Assembly: GCA_902538155.1 (NCBI GenBank)
Contig: CACBDX010000008.1
Location: forward strand, 1 to 41,506
Direction: 5' to 3'
Source of the DNA: an uncultured Alphaproteobacteria bacterium
GTDB taxonomy: Bacteria > Pseudomonadota > Alphaproteobacteria > HIMB59 > GCA-002718135
Length of the DNA: 41,506 nucleotides
Shown piece by piece: positions 34,897 through 41,506 of this stretch. Both the position numbers and the translations under genes were made by a program. Numbering within the stretch: the first letter of the stretch is position 1; the number at the start of each line of letters is the position of its first letter. Under the pieces are notes generated by a model. It saw nothing but the letters and a program-made list of their open reading frames with translations, did no database searches and was not told the origin of the DNA.

Positions 34897-35409
34897 ATGG
34901 AAAAACTAAAAGTATTTTTAGTTTTAACTGGCTATCAACTAACTTGGTTAGCCTGTGTATTTGGTGAAACAAAATTTTCTAATCCTATGTTGGGTATTTG
35001 GGTTGGAATTATTTTCTTATTAACTTATTTTTATTTTAATCATAATAAACAAAAATTTATTAAGATTTCACTTTTGATTTCAGTTCCAGGATATTTTTTT
35101 GATACTTTATTAGTTTATTTCCAAATTTACGATTTTGAAACTATTGCTAAACTTGGCACTCTGCCATTATGGATGATTGTTTTATGGTTTAGTTTTAGTA
35201 CTCTTTTTGATGAAATTCTTACTTTTTTTAAAAGTTATAAAATTTTAGGAATTATTTTAAGTGGAGTTTTAGGACCTTTGACCTATTATCTCGGTGAGCC
35301 TATCGGAGTTATAAAAATATATAACTTTCAGATTTTTATTATTTCAATGGTATTATTTTGGATGATCTTTATGTATTATTATCTAAATTACGTTATAAAA
35401 AATGATTAA
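34897..35409 (+). CDS. DUF2878 family membrane protein
   Basis: A 170-residue inner-membrane protein with about six hydrophobic helices. Features typical of DUF2878 are the N-terminal LTGYQLTWLACVFGE, the charged turn ISVPGYFFDTLLV, FSTLFDEILTFF and the glycine/proline loop GVLGPLTYYLGEPIG. No function is known. It is repeatedly the last gene of phr/FAD/DUF1365/cfa clusters, as here (two bases after the cfa-like stop), so it probably takes part in the same lipid modification or its transport. Its stop interlocks with that of convergent trcR (TTAA at 35406-35409). Confidence 0.88.
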   Translation: MEKLKVFLVLTGYQLTWLACVFGETKFSNPMLGIWVGIIFLLTYFYFNHNKQKFIKISLLISVPGYFFDTLLVYFQIYDFETIAKLGTLPLWMIVLWFSFSTLFDEILTFFKSYKILGIILSGVLGPLTYYLGEPIGVIKIYNFQIFIISMVLFWMIFMYYYLNYVIKND

Positions 35410-35948
35410 TTTTCTTGATCTACTTTTTTTGTTCTAGTTCTATTTAAAGTTCTTTCGAGATCCTTATAAGTACATAAACCAACATCCATTGGACTCTTTG
35501 CCTCAAGAACTGCTTCCCTGTATGTACCATTTCTTATGGCCTCTACTGTATTTTTTGTTGAGCCGGTAAGTTTTGCAATTTGAGAACTACTTAATTCAGT
35601 CGGATATCTTTTTATAAGCCACAAAATAGCATATGGCTTTTCTTGTCTTAAAGAAAGAGGTGTATATTTAGAATCTTTTTTTCTTGGTGGTAAATCTTCA
35701 ATTACATCAGACTTAATAAGACTTAAACGAGCTGCATCATCTTTTTCACATCTTTCAATTTCTTCTTTTGTTAATTGATTATTATCAATTGGATCATAAC
35801 CTCTCATACCGACAGCAACTTCTCCATCAGCTATTCCTTGAACCTCTAATTCATGTAATCCACAGAATTCGGCTATTTGGTCAAACGTTAAAGCTGTATT
35901 TTCAACTAACCATATTGCTGTTGCTTTAGGCATTAAAGGATATTTCAT
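35406..35948 (-). CDS. trcR: Cell cycle transcriptional regulator TrcR (DUF1013)
   Basis: Alphaproteobacterium-specific DNA-binding regulator associated with CtrA-era cell-cycle control in Caulobacter. I start it at ATG 35948 (MKYPLMPKATAIWLVEN), which matches the usual N-terminus; an upstream TTG at 35972 would add eight residues. The 180-residue protein has two helix-turn-helix-like units, LTFDQIAEFCGLHELEVQGI (about 21-40) and LSSSQIAKLTGSTKNTVEAI (about 117-136), the family string GIADGEVAVGMRGYDPID between them, and PYAILWLIKRYPTEL. It is divergent from the DUF1192 gene, a pairing seen widely in the class, and is strong evidence for the lineage. In SAR11-type genomes with reduced cell-cycle circuits its target set is unknown. 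Confidence 0.93.
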   Translation of the reverse strand: MKYPLMPKATAIWLVENTALTFDQIAEFCGLHELEVQGIADGEVAVGMRGYDPIDNNQLTKEEIERCEKDDAARLSLIKSDVIEDLPPRKKDSKYTPLSLRQEKPYAILWLIKRYPTELSSSQIAKLTGSTKNTVEAIRNGTYREAVLEAKSPMDVGLCTYKDLERTLNRTRTKKVDQEN

Positions 35949-35992
35949 AATTGGCTCATATAATATAATCAAAAAATAATATATAACAAAAT

Positions 35993-36181
35993 ATGACTAT
36001 GACAGATATTTTTGAAGTTGATGAAAAACAAAAGACGGTTAAAATATTAAATTTGGATGATTTCAGTGTTGAGGATTTGCAAAATTATATTTCTGAACTT
36101 CAAACTGAAATACTAAGAGTTCAAGATGAGATAAAAAAGAAGGAAAATTTAAAACTTAATGCTGAAAAGTTTTTTAAATAA
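35993..36181 (+). CDS. DUF1192 family small protein
   Basis: A 62-residue acidic protein. The core DDFSVEDLQNYISELQTEIL and RVQDEIKKKENLKLNAEKFF match DUF1192 (L-x-x-x-S-V/I-E-E-L-x-x-YI-x-x-L-x-x-EI, ending in AExFFK), a short helical alphaproteobacterial family with no known function. The start may be 35993 or the second ATG at 35999. Its stop is immediately followed by the rpmE stop on the other strand, with no bases between. The trcR-DUF1192 divergence supports the call. Confidence 0.85.
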   Translation: MTMTDIFEVDEKQKTVKILNLDDFSVEDLQNYISELQTEILRVQDEIKKKENLKLNAEKFFK

Positions 36182-36409
36182 TTATTTATTAATTTTAAGA
36201 CCTTTAAATCTTTTTTGGAATCTAGCTACCTGTCCTTCAGATTCATTAAGACCAGCTTTACCACCGGTCCATGCTGGGTGAGATTTAGAATCAATTTCTA
36301 ATTTAAGAGTATCACCTTCCTTACCCCAAGTAGATCTAGTTTTAAAAGTAGATCCATCAGTCATAACAACGTTTATTTCATGATATTTAGGATGTATATC
36401 TTTTTTCAT
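36182..36409 (-). CDS. rpmE: Large ribosomal subunit protein bL31
   Basis: A 75-residue ribosomal protein. [20 protein letters not shown] and [20 protein letters not shown] followed by [13 protein letters not shown] and RFQKRFKGL match alphaproteobacterial bL31 from end to end. The cysteines of the zinc-binding form are absent, which is normal for this class. It precedes nothing on its strand within the convergent pair with DUF1192 and follows suhB by 24 bases, so it may be transcribed with tkt-gap-efp-suhB or from its own promoter. Confidence 0.97.
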   Translation of the reverse strand: MKKDIHPKYHEINVVMTDGSTFKTRSTWGKEGDTLKLEIDSKSHPAWTGGKAGLNESEGQVARFQKRFKGLKINK

Positions 36410-36433
36410 GCAAGTCTTATATTTATATAGATT

Positions 36434-37210
36434 TCAAAGTAAAGTAAGTTTTTTAACTAATTCATTATGAATTTTATTATTTGAAGCAACTAAATCACGA
36501 GAATTTATTTCCCATTGATTTCCATCTATTTTAGAAATTTTCCCCCCAGCTTCTTTAACTAAAAGAATGCCAGTAGAAACATCCCATAAATTTAGATCTT
36601 TTTCCCAAAAACCATCTAATTTACCAGAGGCAACATAAGCAAGATCAAGGCCTGCAGAACCGAGTCTTCTTATTCCAGCAGATGATTTTAGTATTTCATC
36701 AACCTCACTTAGATAGTTTTTATAAATTCTCTCTCCAAATGGAAGACCAGTGCCTATCAAGCAATCTGAAAAAATTTGCCTGTTTGATACTCGAAGTCTA
36801 CTATTATTACACCACGAACCTTTACCCTTAGAACTCCAAAAAAATTCGTTTAAAATTGGATTATAAATCACACCGTCTGTGATTTCATCATTTGTCATTT
36901 TAGCAACGATTATTCCAACATGAGGTATTCCATGAATAAAGTTTGATGTTCCATCAATTGGATCAATAATAATTGTATTTTCATCACCTTTTATTTTGCC
37001 AGTTTCTTCAGTTATGTAAGTATAATCTGGATAATAATATTTTAGAGTTTCTAAAAGTGTTTTTTCTACTTTAATATCTGCATTTGTTACAAAATCTCCA
37101 ACTGATTTAGATTGTATTTGTAAATTTTCTAATTCTCCAAAGTCTCTTAACAATATTTTACCAGCTTTTTTTACCGCCTTTTCAAAGATATTAATTACAG
37201 CAGGCTGCAT
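36434..37210 (-). CDS. suhB: Inositol monophosphatase family protein (SuhB)
   Basis: Mg2+-dependent phosphatase of the inositol-monophosphatase family; SuhB also acts in rRNA antitermination in E. coli. The 258-residue protein has the metal-site strings YITEETG (Glu), IDPIDGTSNFIHGIP (two Asp; about 83-97) and LWDVSTGILLVKEAGG (Asp; about 208-223), plus RRLGSAGLDLAYVASGKLDG. Its start overlaps the efp stop by one base (TAATG). The efp-suhB-rpmE order is a common alphaproteobacterial arrangement and hints at a translation or ribosome-linked role. Confidence 0.94.
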   Translation of the reverse strand: MQPAVINIFEKAVKKAGKILLRDFGELENLQIQSKSVGDFVTNADIKVEKTLLETLKYYYPDYTYITEETGKIKGDENTIIIDPIDGTSNFIHGIPHVGIIVAKMTNDEITDGVIYNPILNEFFWSSKGKGSWCNNSRLRVSNRQIFSDCLIGTGLPFGERIYKNYLSEVDEILKSSAGIRRLGSAGLDLAYVASGKLDGFWEKDLNLWDVSTGILLVKEAGGKISKIDGNQWEINSRDLVASNNKIHNELVKKLTLL

Positions 37211-37779
37211 TAATTTTTAGATTTTTCGATATAACTACCGTCAATTGTACTTATTACTATTTTATCATTAACTGCTATAAACTGAGGTACAGATGTTTTA
37301 ATATTCTTTTCTAAAGTAGCTGGTTTATATGATGAAGCAGCTGTTTGACCTTTTACAACACCTTCAGTTTCTACAACAATTAATTCTACAGTATCAGGTA
37401 AGTCAATTCCAACCGGTTTTTCATTGTATAAATTAATAATAACATCACTATTCTCAACTAAAAATTTTGATTGATCTTCAGTTAATATGTCTGAGCCAAG
37501 TTCTATTTGTTCATAAGTTTGTTTGTCCATGAATATAAAATTATTATTATCTTCATAAAGATATTGAAATTCTTTTTCATCAAGAATGGCTCTTTCTACT
37601 GTTTCTGATGATCTAAACCTACTATTCATTTTAGTACCTTCTCTTATTTCTTTAAGTTCAGCCTGTAAGTAGGCACCACCCTTTCCTGGCTGAGTATGCT
37701 GGGTTTTCAAAACTTTCCAAAGTTTGTTATTAATCTCTAAAATATTTCCAACTTTAATTTCGTTTCCATCTATTTTCAT
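37210..37779 (-). CDS. efp: Translation elongation factor P
   Basis: EF-P relieves ribosome stalling at polyproline stretches by binding between the P and E sites. The 189-residue protein has the three usual beta domains: a KOW-like N-terminal domain with the loop TQPGKGGAYLQ, whose Lys33 sits at the modification position; a central domain (QYLYEDNNNFIFMDKQTYEQ); and a C-terminal OB domain ending VPQFIAVNDKIVISTIDGSY. The Lys at the loop tip fits the beta-lysylated (EpmA/EpmB) type, but neither modifying gene is in the window. It lies four bases after the small unknown gene and is coupled to suhB. Confidence 0.97.
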   Translation of the reverse strand: MKIDGNEIKVGNILEINNKLWKVLKTQHTQPGKGGAYLQAELKEIREGTKMNSRFRSSETVERAILDEKEFQYLYEDNNNFIFMDKQTYEQIELGSDILTEDQSKFLVENSDVIINLYNEKPVGIDLPDTVELIVVETEGVVKGQTAASSYKPATLEKNIKTSVPQFIAVNDKIVISTIDGSYIEKSKN

Positions 37780-37783
37780 AGTT

Positions 37784-38173
37784 TTACTTTAGTTTTTTTT
37801 GTATATTTTTAATTTTCGTAAGATCTAGTACATCAAAAGTTGGATTTAATAAAACCTTATTTTTTTTAGCAATTTGATAAATTTTATTTAAGATGATTTT
37901 ATTATTTTTTAATTTTAAATAATCAATATTTTCTTGAGTTAATAATATACTAAGGCCATGATCATAGCCTGAGTCGACAAAAAACTTAATATTGTGTGTC
38001 TTATATTTATTTTTAGTATGATTAATTAACGTTCTAAGCCACTCTATACCAAAACCTTTAATTAAAAAATATTTTATAAATATAATCGAAGTTTTGAACT
38101 TTGATTTTCGAAATTCTATTAAACTTTCAATTTGTCTTAGTGTCGAAACTGCAAAACAAATTTTTTTAGGCAC
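37784..38173 (-). CDS. Conserved-looking small protein between gap and efp, function unknown
   Basis: A 129-residue basic protein starting with GTG; its start shares one base with the gap stop (TAGTG on the minus strand). Visible strings are IKGFGIEWLRTLINHTKNKY, KFFVDSGYDHGLSILLTQE (a mid-protein motif like VD-S/C-G-D-x-G/A-L-A seen in unnamed alphaproteobacterial proteins) and NPTFDVLDLTKI. There is no signal peptide, membrane helix or known catalytic motif. It is pinned between glycolytic gap and efp with overlaps on both sides, so it must be real and co-translated. The C-terminal NPTFDVLDL recalls nothing I can name. A thiE-like or other TIM-barrel fragment was considered, but the length is far too short. 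Confidence 0.65.
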   Translation of the reverse strand: MPKKICFAVSTLRQIESLIEFRKSKFKTSIIFIKYFLIKGFGIEWLRTLINHTKNKYKTHNIKFFVDSGYDHGLSILLTQENIDYLKLKNNKIILNKIYQIAKKNKVLLNPTFDVLDLTKIKNIQKKLK

Positions 38174-39177
38174 TAAATAAATTTTTTAAGATCAACCATA
38201 GTGTCTACCATTCTATTTGAAAATCCCCATTCATTATCATACCAAGATAAAACTCTGCAGAACTTATCTTTGACAACTTGTGTTTGACTCATATCAAATA
38301 CAGAACTGCTTGAATTATGATTAAAATCAATTGAAACTAGAGGTAATGAGTTAGTTGTTAGTATTCCATTTAATTTTTTAGTTTTTGAAGCTTGAAGAAC
38401 TATAGAATTAATTTTTTCTGGGCTAGTTTTTTTCTTACTTACAAATGTAAGATCTATAAGTGAGACATTAGGAGTAGGTACTCGAATAGCTGTTCCATCT
38501 AGTTTACCTTTTAATTTTGGTAAGACTAGACTTAAAGCCTTTGCTGCTCCTGTAGAAGTTGGAATCATTGACTCAGCTGCAGCTCTTGCTCTTCTAAAGT
38601 CAGAATGGGTTTGATCAACAGTTCTTTGATCACCCGTGTAACTATGAATTGTTGTCATGAAACCACTTTCAATTCCTAATTTTTCATCAAGAACCATAGC
38701 TAAAGGAGCAAGGCAGTTAGTAGTACAAGATCCGTTTGAAATTACGTTATGATTTTTTTTAATGGTATCGTTATTTACACCTTGAACAATTGTGGCATCT
38801 ACATTTGAAGCTGGTGCTGAAATAATAACTTTTTTTGCTCCTGCATTTAAATGAGAAATCGCCTTTTCTTTTGAAGTAAAAACACCACTACATTCAAGAA
38901 CAACATCTACCTTGAGTGATTTCCAAGGAAGGTTATTTGGATCTCTTTCCGAATAAAAATTAATTTTATGTTTACCAATTTTTAATCCATTTTTGATTGA
39001 ACTAATCTCATCTTTAAGAATACCGTGAACACTGTCATATTTAAGTAAATGAGCACTACTCTCAACACTTCCTAGTTCATTAATAGCTACAATATTAATA
39101 TCTTTAGGATTTTTTTCTAATAAAGCTCTAAAAACAAGTTTTCCAATTCTTCCAAATCCATTTATTGCAACTTTCAT
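38173..39177 (-). CDS. gap: Type I glyceraldehyde-3-phosphate dehydrogenase
   Basis: NAD(P)-dependent dehydrogenase of glycolysis and gluconeogenesis. The 334-residue protein starts VAINGFGRIGKLVFRALLEK; the catalytic Cys151 is in SNGSCTTNCLAP (most homologues read SNASCTTN), with His178 in TTIHSYTGDQR. GAAKALSLVLPKLKGKLDG, AIRVPTPNVSLIDLTF and the terminal SWYDNEWGFSNRMVD are normal. Glu34 (AINELG), where NAD-type enzymes usually have Asp, suggests NAD preference but is not decisive. It lies 11 bases after tkt. An AAGGAG ribosome site (minus strand, at about 39183-39188) precedes the ATG by five bases. Confidence 0.97.
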   Translation of the reverse strand: MKVAINGFGRIGKLVFRALLEKNPKDINIVAINELGSVESSAHLLKYDSVHGILKDEISSIKNGLKIGKHKINFYSERDPNNLPWKSLKVDVVLECSGVFTSKEKAISHLNAGAKKVIISAPASNVDATIVQGVNNDTIKKNHNVISNGSCTTNCLAPLAMVLDEKLGIESGFMTTIHSYTGDQRTVDQTHSDFRRARAAAESMIPTSTGAAKALSLVLPKLKGKLDGTAIRVPTPNVSLIDLTFVSKKKTSPEKINSIVLQASKTKKLNGILTTNSLPLVSIDFNHNSSSSVFDMSQTQVVKDKFCRVLSWYDNEWGFSNRMVDTMVDLKKFI

Positions 39178-39188
39178 ATTTCTCCTTT

Positions 39189-41165
39189 TTATAAAGTTTT
39201 AATTATTTTTTCAATTAAGTAATCATCTGTTATCTTAAAGTGCTTATATAAATCTTTGTATGGACCACTTTCACCAAAAGTTGACATGCCAACAAAATTT
39301 TCATTTTTAATATATTTTTCCCAACCATTTATTACTCCGGCCTCAATAGCAAAAATAGGTTTATTTCCTAAAATTTCATTTTTATAACCATCATCATTTT
39401 TCTCAAACAATTCAAATGAAGACATGCTTACAACTCTTATCTTTAAATTATTTTTTTCAAAAAGTTTATTTGATGCAGAGCAGGCAATCTCAACTTCAGA
39501 ACCAGAAGATAAAATTGTTGCATCATATTCTTTAAAATCTCTTATTTTATAAGCACCTTTATTTACAAGATTTTCTTTGCGATTATCTTTTTGTAACATT
39601 GGTAGATTTTGTCTTGTTAAAACTAAGATTGTTGGTCCAGTATTGTTTATTGCACATTCCCATGCTTCTATAGTTTCAATTATATCACAAGGCCTAATTA
39701 TAGTTAAATTTGGTATAGCTCTTAACGATGCAAGATGTTCAACTGGTTGATGTGTTGGCCCATCTTCTCCTAATCCTATTGAGTCATGTGTCATTACATA
39801 AATAACTGGTATATTCATGATAGCTGACAACCTAATTGAGGGTCTGCAATAATCGGTGAATACCAAAAACGTTCCTCCGTATGGAATTAAACCTTTATGC
39901 AAAGCAATGCCATTCATTACTCCAGCCATTCCGTGTTCTCTGATGCCGTAATGAATATAATTTCCATTAAAATTATCAGATGAAATTACATCCATATCTT
40001 TTGCCTTAGTGTTATTTGATCCAGTAAGATCAGCAGATCCACCAATAAGATTTTTTTGATAGTTTGAAATTAAATTTAAAGTTAGCTCACTCGATTTTCT
40101 TGATGCACAATTTGTTTTGTTATTAAAATGTTCAGATTTCAATTCACCTAGTTTTTCTGGAAGTTGTGAATCAATTTTTTGATAATAACTATCTTTAAAA
40201 TTTTTACTTTCAATTAATTCTTTATTTTTTGATAACCATGAATTTCTTGATTCTTCATTTCTTTTATAGAAACTTCTCCACTCACGTAATAAATCATCTG
40301 GAATTTCAAACGGCGAATAATTCCATTCTAATTTTTTTCTTGTTAAACTAATTTCATCTTCACCAAGAGGTGATCCATGTGATGAAGCTGATCCCTCTTT
40401 GTTTGGAGAGCCAAAACCAATTTTAGTTTTACAAGATATAATTGTTGGAGCATCATTTTTTTTTGCTTGAATTATAGCTTGATCAATTTCCTCATATTTA
40501 TGACCATCTATTTCAATTATATTCCAATTATAAGCTTCAAATCTTTTTTTCACATTGTCTGAAACTGAAAGATCTGTTGATCCATCTATGGAAATTGAAT
40601 TATTATCAAAAAAGATAATAAGCTTATTTAATTTTAAATGTCCTGCGAGACTACACGCTTCATGACTTAAACCTTCCATTAAGCATCCATCTCCAGCAAA
40701 AACATAAGTGTAATGATCGACTAATTTTTCTCCATAATTATTTGATAATTTTTTTTCTGCTAACGCCATTCCAACTGCATTTGCTAAACCTTGAGACAAA
40801 GGCCCGGTTGTTGTTTCTATTCCTTGTGCACTTCCGTATTCTGGGTGACCTGCAGTTTTATTATGCAATTGTCTAAAATTTTTAATTTGATTTATGTCAA
40901 TGTCTTTATATCCTGTTAGATACAAACAAGAGTATAAAAGCATTGAGCCATGCCCATTTGAAATAATTAATCTATCTCTATCAATCCATTCCGGATCATT
41001 AGGATCAAACTTTAAATGATTTTTGTAAAGAACTGTCGCTATGTCTGCCATACCCATAGGCATACCAGGATGACCAGATTTTGCTTTTTCCACTGCATCC
41101 ATAGATAAAAATCTAATACAATTTGATAATTGTCTTAGATTTTTGATATTATTTAAATTATTCAA
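39189..41165 (-). CDS. tkt: Transketolase
   Basis: Thiamine-diphosphate enzyme that transfers two-carbon units in the pentose phosphate pathway. The 658-residue protein begins at TTG 41165, supported by an AAGGT ribosome site a few bases upstream and by the family-like N-terminus LRQLSNCIRFLSMDAVEKAK. Landmarks are SGHPGMPMGMADIATVLYKN, SNGHGSMLLYSCLYLTGY, the ThDP/Mg motif VFAGDGCLMEGLSHEACS with Asn in IIFFDNNSISIDG, GSASSHGSPLGEDEI, and IHYGIREHGMAGVMNGIALH carrying the catalytic Glu, then DSIGLGEDGPTHQPVEHLAS. First gene of the run tkt-gap-unknown-efp-suhB. Divergent from the small coiled-coil gene by 85 bases. Confidence 0.97.
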   Translation of the reverse strand: MNNLNNIKNLRQLSNCIRFLSMDAVEKAKSGHPGMPMGMADIATVLYKNHLKFDPNDPEWIDRDRLIISNGHGSMLLYSCLYLTGYKDIDINQIKNFRQLHNKTAGHPEYGSAQGIETTTGPLSQGLANAVGMALAEKKLSNNYGEKLVDHYTYVFAGDGCLMEGLSHEACSLAGHLKLNKLIIFFDNNSISIDGSTDLSVSDNVKKRFEAYNWNIIEIDGHKYEEIDQAIIQAKKNDAPTIISCKTKIGFGSPNKEGSASSHGSPLGEDEISLTRKKLEWNYSPFEIPDDLLREWRSFYKRNEESRNSWLSKNKELIESKNFKDSYYQKIDSQLPEKLGELKSEHFNNKTNCASRKSSELTLNLISNYQKNLIGGSADLTGSNNTKAKDMDVISSDNFNGNYIHYGIREHGMAGVMNGIALHKGLIPYGGTFLVFTDYCRPSIRLSAIMNIPVIYVMTHDSIGLGEDGPTHQPVEHLASLRAIPNLTIIRPCDIIETIEAWECAINNTGPTILVLTRQNLPMLQKDNRKENLVNKGAYKIRDFKEYDATILSSGSEVEIACSASNKLFEKNNLKIRVVSMSSFELFEKNDDGYKNEILGNKPIFAIEAGVINGWEKYIKNENFVGMSTFGESGPYKDLYKHFKITDDYLIEKIIKTL

Positions 41166-41250
41166 ATACTTACCTTTATGCTTGATATAAAATTATTTAA
41201 TATGGGTTCATTACAGTGACAATTATAAAATTACAAACTATAAAATTATA

Positions 41251-41439
41251 ATGGAAGAACAAAAAAAAATTACAGTACTAAGCGAAAACTTAAATAATCT
41301 AAGATCAGCTTTAGAAGATTTTAGGGATCATCATATTTCTAAAAAAGAAAAAATTAAAAATCTTGAAAATGAAATTAAAAATTTACGAAAACAAATGTCT
41401 GAGTATATTGATGAATTGGAACTTCTAATTAAGAAATAA
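41251..41439 (+). CDS. Small coiled-coil protein, probable ZapA partner gene
   Basis: A 62-residue, highly charged helical protein with heptad-like leucines throughout (SENLNNLRSALEDFRDH, KIKNLENEIKNLRKQMSEY). In many alphaproteobacteria a short coiled-coil gene (DUF4164-like) lies between divergent tkt and zapA, and this one has the same position; the sequence itself is too generic to prove family. The next gene begins two bases after its stop, so the two are probably co-translated. The 85-base upstream gap, shared with divergent tkt, is A/T rich and must hold both promoters, but no clear -35/-10 pair stands out. Confidence 0.65.
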   Translation: MEEQKKITVLSENLNNLRSALEDFRDHHISKKEKIKNLENEIKNLRKQMSEYIDELELLIKK

Positions 41440-41441
41440 GC

Positions 41442-41506
41442 ATGCCTTTTTATAAGACAAAAATTTTAAATAGAGAAATATCATTAGAATATGAAAAAAA
41501 AGATGA
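41442..41506 (+). CDS. zapA: Probable cell division protein ZapA, 3' end cut by window
   Basis: Only the first 21 codons are visible, beginning MPFYKTKILNREISLEYEKK. A short strand-turn-strand start of this type, with an N-R/G-x-I/Y core followed by charged residues, fits ZapA, which bundles FtsZ at the division site. Position after a small coiled-coil gene and opposite tkt supports it. The fragment is too short for certainty. Confidence 0.4.
   Translation, partial: MPFYKTKILNREISLEYEKKD

Noticed and set aside
36434-41165. Calvin-cycle or autotrophy cluster suggested by tkt-gap adjacency
   Set aside because: No RuBisCO, phosphoribulokinase or cbb regulator nearby; tkt-gap is a common central-metabolism arrangement in alphaproteobacteria.
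1-41506. CRISPR arrays, insertion sequences, prophage or toxin-antitoxin pairs
   Set aside because: No regularly spaced repeats, transposase or integrase motifs, phage structural genes or typical small toxin pairs were seen; the whole window reads as core chromosome.

Overview
The window is a gene-dense, strongly AT-rich stretch of bacterial chromosome. It most likely comes from a streamlined marine alphaproteobacterium (SAR11/Pelagibacterales, AEGEAN-169/HIMB59-like or similar). The lineage call rests on alphaproteobacterium-typical genes (a TrcR/DUF1013 regulator next to a DUF1192 protein, zinc-free bL31 and bL33, a tkt-gap-efp-suhB neighbourhood, an OmpA lipoprotein of alphaproteobacterial type), on very short or negative intergenic distances, and on a heavy investment in methylated-amine C1 metabolism. 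This is inference from gene content; there is no rRNA in the window. I see no mobile elements, prophage, CRISPR array or tRNA.

Layout. 1-11.1 kb: the 3' part of groEL and its terminator, a periplasmic glutathione-peroxidase-like protein, an MscS channel, an AI-2E/PerM family permease, recX, an ABC-2 permease, argD-argF with a trailing lipoprotein, and a minus-strand group ompA-like lipoprotein/apaG/trkH. 11.2-29 kb: a one-carbon demethylation island. On the plus strand lie a GcvT/DmdA-family enzyme and a dimethylglycine-dehydrogenase-type flavoprotein followed by etfB, etfA and ETF-ubiquinone oxidoreductase. On the minus strand lie a divergent methylenetetrahydrofolate-reductase-like gene and fhs-soxB-soxD-soxA-soxG (formate-THF ligase plus heterotetrameric sarcosine oxidase), trailed by a secreted nuclease. 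29-35.4 kb: trhO, rpmG, then a tight five-gene cluster phr / FAD amine oxidase / DUF1365 / cyclopropane-synthase-like / DUF2878, which resembles light- and singlet-oxygen-stress lipid clusters. 35.4-41.5 kb: trcR, DUF1192, rpmE, suhB, efp, a small unknown, gap, tkt, a small coiled-coil gene and the start of a probable zapA.

How the genes fit together. Dimethylglycine and sarcosine can be oxidatively demethylated with tetrahydrofolate (THF) as C1 acceptor. The dimethylglycine-dehydrogenase-type enzyme would pass electrons through EtfBA and ETF-QO to ubiquinone, whereas SoxBDAG would pass its electrons directly to oxygen. The GcvT/DmdA-like protein would move a methyl group onto THF, the MTHFR-like protein could oxidise methyl-THF to methylene-THF, and Fhs can release formate from formyl-THF with ATP gain. 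The entry enzyme for glycine betaine (a betaine-homocysteine methyltransferase or similar), FolD and a formate dehydrogenase are not in this window.

The most interesting points are the clustering of this C1 system with inverted repeats upstream of three of its transcription units, the uncertain substrate of the long GcvT/DmdA-like enzyme, the divergent MTHFR, the altered bicarbonate-site residues of the cyclopropane-synthase-like protein in the photolyase cluster, and repeated convergent gene pairs whose stop codons interlock.
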